This document shows, piece after piece, positions 24,944 to 36,527 of a stretch of DNA of 64,000 bases. Position 1 is the first letter of the stretch. Each line of letters begins with the position of its first letter. The DNA lies in assembly GCF_014633365.1 (NCBI RefSeq), contig NC_068346.1:14901030-14965029 (forward strand), given 5' to 3'. A model generated the notes under the pieces. The model was not told where the DNA came from. It saw only the letters and a list, made by a program, of their open reading frames with translations, and made no database searches. The DNA is from Diospyros lotus (lineage: Eukaryota; Streptophyta; Magnoliopsida; Ericales; Ebenaceae). A program made the translations under genes and the position numbers.

Positions 24944-26435
24944 TGATCAGTCGTTCACTCGTCCACCTTTCTCTCTAGCTCTTCCATTTGAGAGTAATGG
25001 AGTCTAGACAACTGGTTCAGCACCTCTGTTTCCATTTATCGAGCCGCCGCCACAAGACTGAGAGCTTGTCGCTCAACGTGGTATAACATTTCAGGCAGTC
25101 CAAGGGAGGCCAACCTCTTCTGATCTGCCATCGTGATTAGCTGCTCATCGATAAACTGACCGACCTAGAACATAGGGTCGTTGGGACCGACCGATCTCAC
25201 TTCTATCCCGATCCGACTTGGGGTCCTAAAAGCAAAATAGCTCGGCCTTGCCCCTTCCAACCTTTGTCTTTTCCAATGAAGCACCAGCTTTTCAACCACA
25301 GTTGGCTCCTCAGCACGACGAGAAGCAGAAGACAGGGCAGCTTGGCTCGGAGCAGGAGCTTTATCCGAGCAAGGCTTCGAAGGCTTTGTGGCCTTTGAGA
25401 GGACTGGGGCCTTTTCGACAGCTCAACCCAACATCTCAAAGCTCACTGAGATCGCCTTCTTCTTCTCGTAATGGGCCTTCACCTCTTCCTTAGTAAGCTT
25501 TGGTGCCATCTCGCCTGAAATCGAGAAAACAAACATCAGTAAGGAAGAAAAATATAAAAATTAAGCTAGGGAAAACAAATTAGAACCCTATGCATATACA
25601 CCATTAGACCCTCATTGTCCCCACTCTATTGCACTAAGGCCTGTGAGGATAGCACCACTGGGTTTGATGCAAGCACATCTACTATTGCTTGATCCTCCAC
25701 TCCCAGGCTACTATACTCAACCGACCCGAAAGAGCATGACTCTTTGCGCCAATACCGGTACCTCGCTTCTCCTTTGTCATCCAAAAAGAAGGCCAGCTCA
25801 GACTCTGTGGAGGACACCTTGAAGAAACCAACCTTGAAGTTCTCTTACGAACTGTTGAAGGCTTGCAGTAGCTTCCTCTTTAGATTTCCACTCAACGATA
25901 CCCAGCTACCTTTGCCAACCCCCTTCGACTAAAAAAAGTAGAAGAACACCCTAACATTGGCGTGTTAACCGAGGAAACGACATAACACTTAGAACACTGG
26001 AACGAACGCCCAATTGTTCTGATGGAGTTGGGTTAGGGCCACATTCAGCATCACCAAAATCAAGGTCTAAAATTCGATGAAGGGAAGACGCAGATGAAGC
26101 CACAAGAAAAATGTCTCATACATGAAGATCGATCTAGCATCTACTTCCGATTTTACCTCTATGTAGACTCGTTCTTCTCCCTCACACGGCTGGCACTTGA
26201 ATAGACTTTCTTTCTCCTTGGCAGATAAGAAAATCAGCATCCTTAGCATGGAGACATCATTTAGAGAATCATACACCGAGGCAACCCTAGCTACATCCTC
26301 ACTCACCCAATCGTATTTGTCGCCGGCACCAGAACTTACTGCAAGGGTTTTCCAGCCATGGGCAGAACACCTACACTGTAACGGTCTGTCTCCCGAAGCT
26401 CCTGCTAGCATAGGAGATCCGTGAGAAGGTCGTCA
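24944..26435 (-). pseudogene. Tat antisense gypsy-type ORF (copy 2)
   Basis: It parallels 20441-21920. Minus-strand frames include 26411-26067 (KYDWVSEDVARVASVYDS, then FFLWLHLRLPFIEF) and 25817-25626 (FFLDDKGEARYRYW). The frame at 26411 is longer than in copy 1 because a base that shifts copy 1 is absent. Further breaks near 25620 and 25940 keep it non-coding. See copy 1 for the family argument. Confidence 0.7.
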
Positions 26436-28334
26436 TGTAGTGGCACAAAAACAGACCTAGATAAAACATCCACTCTGCAAGTGCAAATGAAGCATGGCAC
26501 AATGGAAGCAAAATCACAAAACACATGTATGCATACATAGCCAACCACTACCACCATGGTTACATGGTTTATATACACAAAGTCCATACAAGTACAACAC
26601 AAAAGGGAAACAAAACAAACCCCCGACACTCTCAGAGAATCTTGACACCACATAACTCAATTGGCTAGGACCATCCTGTACACTACACTACTCGACCAGC
26701 TTACGCGCTGCCACTCTCGCCCATAACCTTAGCTTTTCCTTTGCCTGGAATGATGGTAAAACAAGGATGAGTCACAAGACTTAGCAAGTATAATAAGAAA
26801 AAGGCTATTAATGCTTTAGGAGAATAACCCATTACAAACTGTACAAAAAGTGCCTAAGACATATACATCCACAGCACGAACCACAAGACAAAGAAAATAA
26901 CCTCATAAACAGACATGCACATAATGGTCCTTGGGGCCCACACAGAAGACACCAGCACCCAAGTCCCTAGCAAACCTATCGCTGCTAAGCCCTTCCCAAG
27001 CTAATCTAAAAAAAACGAGCTAAAGCTCCCCCGAGTCGGTACTCCCGTCACTCGGCTCGGCACGGTCCTCCCGTCCTACGTAAAAGTATTAATAACATTA
27101 ATGGTAACCTCATGCAATGGAACCATGCAATGCATCACATAAAGATGCATGGCGTTGTAAGCATAAACGTGATACAAGGCCCTCATAAGTCAGGCATCAG
27201 ACCATGCTTCGCCCACATAGTAATACACATTCAATGCAGTGCTCGTGCACCTAGTCATTCTAAAATGCACATGTCGAAGCATTCACGGAATATGGTCCCC
27301 ATTGATGTAATTCCTAGATCCCAACACATACTGTCAACATGAGATTGTAATTAAATAAATATTAAATACACATACTAGAAACCCAAGACCCACGACCCTT
27401 ACATATCCACCCATCTGGAACCCAACCCAACCAGGTGCGACATCATTCCCAAGGAAACAGGGCGATACAAAGCCTCAATTACTCACATTTATTAAGTAGT
27501 TATCAAATTTAATGTTTAAATTATCAAACTAGTTAAAATGCATTAAAAATATTTAAAGAAATGTTCTTTCATTTCTCCAATTTCCTAATTGAAAGGTTTA
27601 AAACAATTCAATATAAAATATAAAATTTATCAATAAAAATAGATTGATTAATGTAATTTTATTATAAATAAAGCATAGTTTCATTCAAATTTGAAAAATT
27701 CCAATTAAATCATGGCAACCCTTCTCTCTTATTTCACACCTCAAAATGCACTATTCTTACAAAGACAAACGTATTTTCACAACTTTTTAATCCAAAATGA
27801 CCAAAGAGATGACATTTTTTTTTTTTTTTTCGAGAGAAACACATATACAATTAAGAATAAGGGATTTAAAAAGATTTAGTTATTTTAATTCTTAAAGATT
27901 CTAGAAACTAAAATCCCTAACTTTTTATAGAGCAAGAAAACAATACAATCCCTTACCAAACTAAAAAACAAATATTGTCGGCAAGAATAAATCCCCCACA
28001 AAGTCAAAATTCTCTCACTTAAGTGTTCATGTATGCCAATAGAAAATCACTACAAATTAAAGAGGTTTGATTATTAAAGAAATTAGAAAATTGTAAGTAA
28101 AGATCCCTTTCAATCAATACTTCAACTTCAACAACATATTTTTTGCGTGTCAAAAGACTTCAATGCACATGAAAGTATTTTTAGATATAATTCCTCACAC
28201 TACTACCAAATACTTACCATTCCCTTAAAATAATATAAATTAATATTTTCCCTTAGATCCACAATTATTTAGTAATCACCCCAAATACAGGAACTAATGA
28301 TTATTATTTATCTTCAAAATTTCGAGATGCTAGA
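26436..28334 (-). repeat. LTR-like block (copy 2), rearranged
   Basis: Starts TGTAGTGGCAC like copy 1 and ends GAGATGCTAGA (copy 1 has GAGACGCTACA). The part 27476-28205 is unrelated to copy 1, and a ~130-bp segment near 26985 is missing. Confidence 0.55.
27476..28205. other. AT-rich block replacing LTR sequence in copy 2
   Basis: Begins after GATACAAAGCCT and ends before ACTTACCATTCCC, where copy 1 holds a different ~0.8-kb sequence. It is AT-rich with a T17 run (27817-27833) and no coding frame. No terminal inverted repeat or target duplication was seen. It may be a remnant of an inserted LTR plus a deletion. Confidence 0.55.
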
Positions 28335-28880
28335 TGCATTGTCCTCCGAGGAACCAAGGAAAATAAAGTAATCAGAACTCGGCACTCGACATAAGTTTCG
28401 AAATCACACCCTAACTTGCCCTAACAAAACTAGCCGACGAGACCCGCCACCAGACCAGATGATGGGCCCATTGTCGGTGAAACACTCTCCCCCAAACTCT
28501 CACCAAAACTCCTATTGATGAAAATAGCAAAGCAAAAGGGATTAAAGTTTAAGAAATTACCTTGGGAACAGAGGAATTGAAGGAACTAAATGGAAGAAAA
28601 AGCTTCAACCATCGCCGAAAAAATGACCTCGATCGGAGTCGCGAAGCAAAGAAAACACAAAGGATTCGTGGAGATGCAAGAGTTTGAAAATGAAAGCAAA
28701 TGCAAAAAGTGGGACGTGAAGCTGTAAGTGACCCTTATATAAGTACCAAGCGACACATCCAACGACCGGAGTCCATCCTTCGCAAAATGACCGATAAGAT
28801 CACTCCACCTGTCACGCACTAAAGATGGAAGTACACCTCTCCACCTATACCACGCCACCTTATAGGCCTGACACTTCAAA

Positions 28881-28895
28881 TTTTGGGGGCGTGCA
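28881..28895 (+). other. Polypurine-like tract before the Tat 3' LTR
   Basis: TTTTGGGGGCGTGCA lies directly before TGATGTGTCAGGG. The G5 core is the likely plus-strand priming site. It is repeated at 24557-24571 at the end of the left duplicate. Confidence 0.6.
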
Positions 28896-29700
28896 TGATG
28901 TGTCAGGGCATTAAAAGATGCCCCCAAAAACCATTAAGCTCCACGCGAGCCATTGGAAAAATTTATAACACCCAGAACGCTCGTCACCTTGAGCGTAGCG
29001 AGCTTAACCACCTCAGTTGTGTACAACCAAACTTAATCATCTTGATTACACATCCAAAGCTTGACTTCGACTACCAAGCCCCGCCTCTTCAACTAACGCA
29101 CCCAAATTCCTTTATAATGGCTTGGCAATTCGAGCTTGAAAACTTGCCCTTGCAAATGTCTGGCCTGAGGGTCTCAACCCGAGCTCAACTATCAAACTAT
29201 ATCGGTTTTACATGATAAGAGTCCAGTCGTCATTTTTGTATCCCAAGCTCGAATGCTCGAGCTAGCGAACATCAGTTCTAGGGGCTGTAGACCGTACAGG
29301 CCCAATCGGGCCTGGCCCGATAAAGGCCCAAGACTTCCACCAATCTTTTGGCCCCATATCTACCTACCAGCAATGATCATAATCACTTTTGTACCTGCAA
29401 CACTCCCAGGCCCACTACAGCTTCCATCGGCATTTAATGCAGCATTTAATGAAGGTCTCGTCAACACCACACCTCCATCAGGAAGCCTCGTCGGCTCTGG
29501 ATACCATCCCATCCTGTTGTAATACCTTGCTCGCATGTTAGGGAATCCCTTATTCCCTCTATATAAGCCAGCCTGCTTATATGCCAAGATATGTTCTTTT
29601 CAGCCTATCGATACTTTGTCAATGTAATTTCTTACTCACTTCACCATTAGAGTGTTTGCAGGTGCCGCCACCTCTCACTTCGGTCACCGAAACCAATTTT
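28896..29700 (+). repeat. Probable 3' LTR of the Tat element
   Basis: Begins TGATGTGTCAGGG after the PPT-like tract. It contains a promoter-like TATA (CCCTCTATATAAGCCAGCC, about 29556-29574), and near its end GAGTGTTTGCAGGTGCCGCC followed by a GTCACCGA stretch, a combination typical of the R/U5 part of Tat LTRs. The 3' border is uncertain to about 50 bp and no target duplication was identified. It abuts the SEO pseudogene, so the Tat element sits in the SEO duplication's left copy. Confidence 0.6.
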
Positions 29701-29755
29701 GACGTCCCAAAATCTCCCCATTTGCCAATCCTTTTGATAGGAAGGAACACCATTG

Positions 29756-30199
29756 TTTCTTGAAACAATGGGATCAACAATTGAATCATCTTCCAGTAAT
29801 CTACTTGAAAACCTAACTGTTCCAAAAACCAGAAGAGGTCAACAATAGTAGATATCAGAAACTCAAGCGAACATCTGAGATATCTCAACAATGTAGTTGG
29901 CAAGATCAAAGATGGCCTCAACAACCTTGAGTGCCTTAAGCTTGAGTTTCAAAGGTGTCTGTTTCAACAGATATGGGGAGGGATAAGGGTATGCCATAGA
30001 TTTGGAAAATGAATCGCCGCTCCCATGAAGTTGCGCAATCGAGAAATAAGAGTCGTAGTTTGCAGCAAATGCCGTTAAGGTTATCAGAGCCTTTGCTTCC
30101 CGTGAGTAGCTTCCTAGTGAATGAAGAAATCCAGTGGCTACCTCACTCGTCATTGAGGCCCCTAAACGCGTGCAAGAAAACTAATCGCAAAAATGTTCA

Positions 30200-30232
<33 letters not shown>

Positions 30233-30482
30233 TTTTTGAATTAGCAAAAACGAAGAATATTTTATTTTCTTAGTTCCTCAAATAATCCTTTAAACACTGT
30301 AGGCAGACGTGTATCCCTTTGAAGGCGAACTTCCTTGCATTTGCATGATATCAAACTTGTCACGTCAAAAATTTAATTTAATGGTTGCAAGTTTTGGTCT
30401 TTATGGAAAAATACAAACAGCACGCCTATATATTACTTTTGCATGTCGAATGATATCTTTGATGGCATGGAGAAGAGGGTTT
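29756..30482 (-). pseudogene. Truncated sieve element occlusion (SEO) pseudogene
   Basis: Pieces match the intact SEO gene at 53476-56328 in the same order and strand. 30482-30430 matches the end of exon 1, about 30340-30310 the start of exon 2 (most of exon 2 and its intron deleted), and 30170-29885 exon 3 (LKLKALKVVEAIFDLANYIVE). 29860-29785 matches the end of exon 6 (FWFLEQLGFQVDYWKMIQL) and is fused directly to exon 3. Exons 4, 5 and 7 and the true start are missing. It cannot encode a working protein. Confidence 0.9.
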
Positions 30483-30774
30483 GGAGCCCACTCCCATCTT
30501 TCAGTTTGCTCACGTAAGATAAATATTATAGTAATTTTTAAAAAAACTAATAATATTTTATATTAATTAATAGATTAATTATTAATTTTAAATAAGATTA
30601 TTATAAATTTTAATAAAATTATTATGAAATATAAAAATTATTCATCAAACTTGTTTGTGAATATAGCAATTCCTAACATAAAAATTATTCTACTGAATTA
30701 ATTAAATTTTAAATAAATTCTATCGTGAGAGTTGCGCAATATACAAATATACCACTAAAATAATTTTTAGAAAT
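30483..30774. other. AT-rich spacer, no gene
   Basis: AT-rich sequence between the pseudogene and the alignable upstream flank. It has no counterpart that I could align near the intact SEO gene. Confidence 0.5.
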
Positions 30775-32720
30775 TGATGCGTATTTCAAATTTTCGATTG
30801 TCAATAATGCTAAGAGTTTATTTATAGAGATTAATTATAAATTTACTAGAGTGGAACAATTTATGTATTTGTAAAAAAATTAAAATTTGTAAAAAAAAAT
30901 TGTTTTCAAAAGAATGACCCTTTGAAAATTATAGTTTAATTTTTATTTTAAAGTAAAATTTAAAGATTAATATATAATATTAATAATCTTGCTCTTGTTT
31001 AATTGTCACTTAGACGTTATATGTTTTTTTAATAAAATCTTAAGATTACTTTTTTATTGAAAGACATAATAAAATAAAACTAACAAATATCAACTATAAG
31101 ATTGTTGTTGCTTAAACACAATAATAAATTTATTGAGTGAAAATATCGTAGTTAAATCGTTTGCAGTCTATAAAAAAGAAAATGATTAGAGAGTGCAACA
31201 AAGTATGGAAGTTTTTCAAATTTACTAAAATTAAAAATTTTTTCAGATAATATTTATCTTAATACTCTAAGATCCTCTAAGATTGGAATTTTTATGAATA
31301 ATGGTTATTCTAACATTTTATAATTCATTAGAATTAGAATGTATTTATTCTTTTCGTAAAACTTTCAAACAAATTTTTGAATGTTAGAATTATTTTATTT
31401 ATGTTTTGGTCGAAACCCACTCCCTTTTATTTAAATTTTTTTACTGACTTATAGGTATAGGACATCAAATTCAATGATAAAGACCTCCGAAGGCAAGAAA
31501 TCCATACACAAGCAATCTAAGACTAAGAGCAACTTCAATGTTAGACACTAAATTTAGCATCAATTTAATGTCCAACAATATTTTGCACCAATTTTTCCAA
31601 CACCAATTTGGTGTTGTCTCAAACGTATAACACCAAATTGGTGTAAAGACAATCTTTAAAGAATATTTTATAAATAAATATTTAATAAATATTAATTTAT
31701 TTATTTAACTTAGCATAAATATTAAATATTAATTAATTGAGTTTTTCCATTAAGAATATTTTCTTTCTATCAAGTAATTATTGAAATAAAAAACTTTTAT
31801 ATACATAAACAAACTTAGTTCATATATTAACATGATATTTATGAAATATATTAAATATTTTAAAATATATTCAATATTATATTCAGATCTTAATAAAATA
31901 TTTTCATAGATATATATTTTTTATAACAATTTAATTTATATTTCTAATTATTAATCAAAATATACAAATATAATAAAAGTGATATAGGATATAAAATGAA
32001 TAAGTTGTTTTGAAATTATACAAAAAGGGGCAAAATTAAAAATAAAATAAAAAAAATTTGGTGTTGGTGAATAGTGAAATACTAAATTTGATATTTAGGG
32101 TTTAGAGTTTTGGTATTTTACTATTCACCAATACCAAATTTGGTGATTGGGAGTTGTGTCTAATACCAAAATGGTGTATTCATTAGAGAGGAGTTCCTAG
32201 ATACCAAATTGAAGCGAGTTTGTTGTATTTATTGGAGTTGCTCTAAGGGATATCTTTACAATCTCCACAATTGTCTCACTCAATAAAATTATCAAATTTT
32301 ATGAAAATAAAAATTACCTAAAAATAAACTAAAATTTATATTTTTATTACTAATAAAATTTAAATCATAAAAAACTTAATTTTATTTAAAATTTACCGAC
32401 AGCCAATTTGATGACTTATCGGAATTAAAAATTCAAACCGACCCACTGTAGGTAATTTTAAAATTACAAAAGCCTGAGTGATTGGTTCTCTTGAGGGTTT
32501 GAATCAGTCAATTTGAGCAACTTAGTTTTTTTTTTTTTTTGGTTCATCCGTTGATATTATTATGTTCTTAAATTTTGGGTATATTTCTATATCCCTTTAC
32601 AAAATATTGAATCTTGACTCATTTCTAGTTTGAAATTTGTATAAACTATTTTTACAATAGTCTTGTGTTTATTTTATTTTTAAATTAGTAAAAATAAACT
32701 ACAATATCCTTCAATTTAAA
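30775..32720. repeat. Left copy of the segmental duplication upstream of SEO
   Basis: Several hundred bases at a time match 58990-61328 in the same order. Examples are GTATTTCAAATTTTCRATTG at 30780 and 59007, AGACCTCCG.ACGCAAGAAATCC near 31483 and 59698, and CAAACCGACCCACT at 32436 and 60014. Each copy has private insertions: a MITE on the left, and a TIR element plus an LTR element on the right. It is non-coding. Confidence 0.88.
31527..32243. mobile_element. Tourist-like MITE (PIF/Harbinger type), 717 bp
   Basis: Terminal inverted repeats GAGCAACTTCAATG and, reversed, GAGCAACTCCAATA, with a 3-bp target duplication TAA (31524-31526 and 32244-32246). Inside are repeated palindromic ACCAAATTTGGTG motifs and no coding frame. 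The paralogous site near 59740 lacks it, which supports the ends. The three-base TAA duplication points to PIF/Harbinger. Confidence 0.8.
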
Positions 32721-33777
32721 AAATATATTTTTAATTTATACAAAATATACAAACTGTAAAAACTTTGCCTTTTATATATATGAAACTATTTCGTACCGCG
32801 ACAAAGAAAGGACAGAGTGATTGGTGATATACGATTGGCTTTTGGCACAGAAAAAGAAAGAATTGTTATGTTGCTCGCCCAATGCGGACAATTTGAGAGA
32901 GGAGGAGTGGACCCCATGGGGGGCAGGCGTGAGCTTGCGACACAAGTAGTATATCAAGTCTGTAAAAAAAGAAAGAAGATGACAAAAATAAGGGTATCTG
33001 ATGCAAGACCCCAACTAACTTTGGATTTATCATAACAATAATAAAAATTAATTATATTAATAAAATTTAAACATTTATTACCTAATAAATTTTTAGTTGT
33101 TTTTTTTTTTATTTTTTCTCATAAAAAATAAAAGAGAATAACTCAATTGATAGATTTTTTTAAAATTTTAAATATAATTATTATTAATTTTAAATAAATT
33201 TATTAGAAATTTATAATGTGATATTAATTTATAAAAATTATTTAGAAAAATTGTCCGTACCTCTATCATTTTCTCAAATGTGAAAAGATGGAAAAATGCA
33301 TTATGGATGCAACAGAGCCACTGAGTTAATTGTTTTCCGTATGGCATTTAATCAGACATATGAACTTTTCACCTTCAATCATGGGTTGAAATTCAATAAT
33401 TTTTTTTAAAGTTTATAATTTATGATATTTAAAATTTCTAATTTTATTTTTATTGAGAATTCTCTTTGAGATTTTTTTTTAACTAAAAGAAAACTAAAAT
33501 TACATGTTTAAAAAAATAATTTTAATGCTTTAATTTATTTTAAATAATTATACATAATTTTATTATTATAAATTAATTTAAAATAAAATACTAAATGTAT
33601 CTTTAAATGAAGGAAAATGATGTGAATTGATGATTTGAAAGAGCAAAACTGAAAAAAATAAAAAATATATATATATATATTTTTATCTTTGTTTTTTCTG
33701 TCATAAAAAATCTCTTAGAACTCGTTTGATCTTTTTTTTTTTTTAATTTTATTATTTTGACAATAGAAATAGAAAAT
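32721..33777. other. AT-rich intergenic sequence
   Basis: No gene or transposon end recognised. A less AT-rich patch at 32800-33030 gives short ORFs on both strands with no known match. Confidence 0.5.
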
Positions 33778-35697
33778 GGATAATGCTGGACGGACGAACA
33801 CGGCGACAAACGGGTTGACAAACCCATTCCAAATATTTTTGAATTAATTTCATTTTCAAACCCACTCTCTCTCTCTCCCAAAACCATCATCTCTCAAACT
33901 CTGTCTCTCCCCCACTCTCTTTCTCTCGAACCCCCCCCTCAAACACACTCTCTCTCAAACCCACCCCCGCGGGTGCAGCGTCCGCCCCCCACACCCCTCT
34001 CGCACCTTCATCGTCGTCAACCCTGCCATCGCTTCTCACACTGTCGTTGCCCAAAAATGGCGCCACCACCGTCTCCCCCACCAACACCGCCCGCTGTCGG
34101 CCCCCTGCTCGCATAGTCGTCTCCTCTGCCAACACCGCAAACACTCTCGCCATTGTAGTCGTCGCCACCCCCTCCCTCACCGGCCATTGACCACCGTCGC
34201 CCCGCCCCCCACACCACCTCTCGCACCGTCTCGCCCCCACCCATCGTTGCAAGCAACTCCCGCCTAAACTTCACCATCTCTCTCATCCTCGGCCTTGAGG
34301 GAGGAACGCCTCACCGCTACTCCTATCGCCGTCGCCTCCCTCCGCGCGTGCACTGCTCGGACAGCCCAAACTTCACCCATTCTCTGTTATGTTTTTTTTT
34401 TATTTAAGAAATGTAATTTTAATACAAAATAAGAGATGATTTTAAAATATAATTGATACTATTGCAATAAGTTGGTATTTAAAGTGATCTTAAATGGAAA
34501 AATAAATTATTTAATTACTTGTGTGATTTTATTATATATATATATATATTAATGTTAACATTTTTAATGATAACTATCAAGATTGTTGTTGTTACATCTG
34601 ATTGTAAAATAATAAGAAAAAAAATTGTTGTTATATTTGACCATAAAATAATAAAAATACATATCTAATTATATTAGATTTAATCTTAAAAATATTAATT
34701 TTACTCTAATCTTATTTTACACTGATTTAAGTAATTTTACCAAGTTATAATTTTACTCCAATCTTATTTTACACTACTCCAATTTTACCAAGTTATAATT
34801 TTACTCCAATCTTATTGTACACTACTCCAATTTTACCAAGTAATTTTACTCCAAACTGATTTAAGTAAAATATTAATCTTATTTTACACAAATGTTATAA
34901 TTTTTATAAGTAAATAATTTAAATTAAGTAATTTAATTAATACCCTCAAATTGAAGAAAAATTAATAACAGAGCATGAAATAAGTGAAAACAACACAAGC
35001 AATATTTTTTACTTAATTATCAAATATAAAATCAAAATAAATTATGTTCTTTCATAATTCAAAATAAATTATATTTTTTAATTTTTATTTCAACAGTTAA
35101 ATCACCATAAAAAAACAACAGTAGAAAAAAAATATATAAATATATATATGTATATGCAAAAAATTAAAACATTTATAAATGTATATATAAATGTTGTTTT
35201 TACAGCTACGATGGGGTTTGACGGTGGCGGTCCAAGCGACACGGGGGGTCGACAGCGGGCGACAACAAAGGGGCCATCCTTGGGCGACAGTGGTGCAAGA
35301 GCGGTGTGTTGGGAGGGGGGACACTGCAACCCACAAGGGTTTGAGAGAGAGAATGAGGGGAGAGATAGAGCAGTTTTGAGACAGGGTGGGAGGTGAAACA
35401 CTGCAACTGGGTTTGAGAGAGAGAATGAAAGAGAGATAGAGTGGGTTTGAGATAGGGGAAGACACAGCAACCAGGTTTGAGAGAGAGAATAGGGGAGAGA
35501 TAAAGTAGATTTGAGATATAGTGGTTTTGAGAGAGAGATAGGGAGTGAAAGTGAAAGAGAGTGGGAGCTGAGAATGAGAGTAAAAGAGAGAGTGAGAGCT
35601 GAGGGTTAAACTTGTAATTTTGACTAGAGGATTAACTTGTGATTTAAACCGGTTTGTCAACCCGTTTGTCTTCGCTTTCGTCCGTCTAGCATTATCC
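33778..35697. mobile_element. Mutator-like element (MULE), 1920 bp
   Basis: Terminal inverted repeats of about 47 bp start GGATAATGCTGGACGGACGA on the left and GGATAATGCTAGACGGACGA on the reversed right end, both running to GACAAACGGGTTGACAAACC. Flanks ATAGAAAAT (33769-33777) and ATAGAACAT (35698-35706) form a 9-bp duplication with one mismatch, as expected for Mutator. No transposase is present. GC-rich, CT-rich blocks at 33860-34380 and 35210-35640 (reverse) may derive from host exons or promoters but match no protein I can name. It shares ends with 56863-58897. Confidence 0.87.
34690..34870 (+). repeat. Tandem ~50-bp AT-rich repeat within the MULE
   Basis: About three imperfect units of AATTTTACTCCAATCTTATT followed by TACACTACTCCAATTTTACC. 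It lies in the AT-rich centre of the element. Confidence 0.65.
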
Positions 35698-36401
35698 ATA
35701 GAACATAGCATTATTTGATTACCTTCTTTTAGCTTTCAAAATTTTTGAAAAGATTTGAAAAATGATGGGAAAAATAGATAATTTCTTAAAGAAAATGAAA
35801 AATTAACTTTATTATGATTGTTGCCCTAAGTTGATAGTAATTTTTGGCCAAGATTATTGCCAAAAAGCAAAATAGATCTCAACTTTTGAAATTAAAAACA
35901 AAAATATAGTGTTTTAAAATTTAATCAAAAATTGTATTCACTAGAGAAAAAAGATAAGAAAAATAAATTCTTTAGAAATTATTTATTTTTATGATTCAAT
36001 AATAAATTAAAGACTATTTTGGTTCCGTAATTCAAAAATGAACTGGTTTTCACTTAAATTATGGATTGACTAACTTTTACTCTTCTTTAAAATAAATTGA
36101 AATTTTGTTTACCTCTCAAATCATAAATTAACACTATTTTTTTCCATTTAAGGGCATGTTTGATATTTTTAATTTTAATTAATATGTAATAATGGAATTG
36201 TGCGTAATTATTTAAAATTAATTGGACATTGTTATCTTATTTTTTGACTTATAAACATAATTTTATGGTCGAAAAATAATGTTTAAAAAAATTCTCAGAT
36301 AAAAATAAAATTATAAAAACTTTGTATTCCAAATTGTAAACTTTAAAAAAATTTAATAAATTTTAACCTCAAATATATTATATGGCCTTCCCATCTTCTA
36401 G
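35698..36401. other. AT-rich intergenic sequence
   Basis: No gene seen. It ends in a pyrimidine stretch and TTCTAG, which could serve as the splice acceptor for the exon-like segment that follows. Confidence 0.5.
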
Positions 36402-36527
36402 ACAAGTTTGGTGAAAGTGCCAACCTTCAGCAGGTTTCATGTGAAGGTAACAAAACTCAACTTCTTTGGACTCCATTATCCATTCACGGCCTCTTAGCTA
36501 CCCAATTTGCATTAACAATTGATACAG
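36402..36527 (+). pseudogene. Exon-like segment of an unidentified gene
   Basis: An open frame with coding-like composition (KFGESANLQQVSCEGNKTQL, then LLWTPLSIHGLLATQFALTI) is bounded by a plausible acceptor (CTTCTAG) and donor (ACAG|GTAACG). I do not recognise the protein. The segment recurs at 37182-37302 in the tandem duplicate, there with donor GC in place of GT. No neighbouring exon was found on either side, so it is probably an isolated gene fragment. Confidence 0.4.

Larger units (their letters stand above)
24944..28895. repeat. Right copy of the ~4-kb direct duplication
   Basis: Holds antisense ORF copy 2 (24944-26435), LTR-like block copy 2 (26436-28334) and the upstream TATA segment (28335-28895). 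Unlike the left copy it runs directly into the Tat LTR at 28896, so it is the copy in the original element order. Confidence 0.9.

Noticed and set aside
29619..30153. Second functional SEO gene
   Set aside because: Exons 4, 5 and 7, most of exon 2 and the start codon are missing, and exon 3 is fused to exon 6.
33887..34286. Minus-strand ORFs rich in Gly/Arg/Val as a gene
   Set aside because: They lie inside the MULE, overlap each other in different frames and come from GC-rich repeats; no domain is recognisable.
35097..35711. 204-residue minus-strand ORF as a host gene
   Set aside because: It runs across the MULE end and consists mostly of Ser/Leu/Pro from CTCTCT runs; low-complexity translation.
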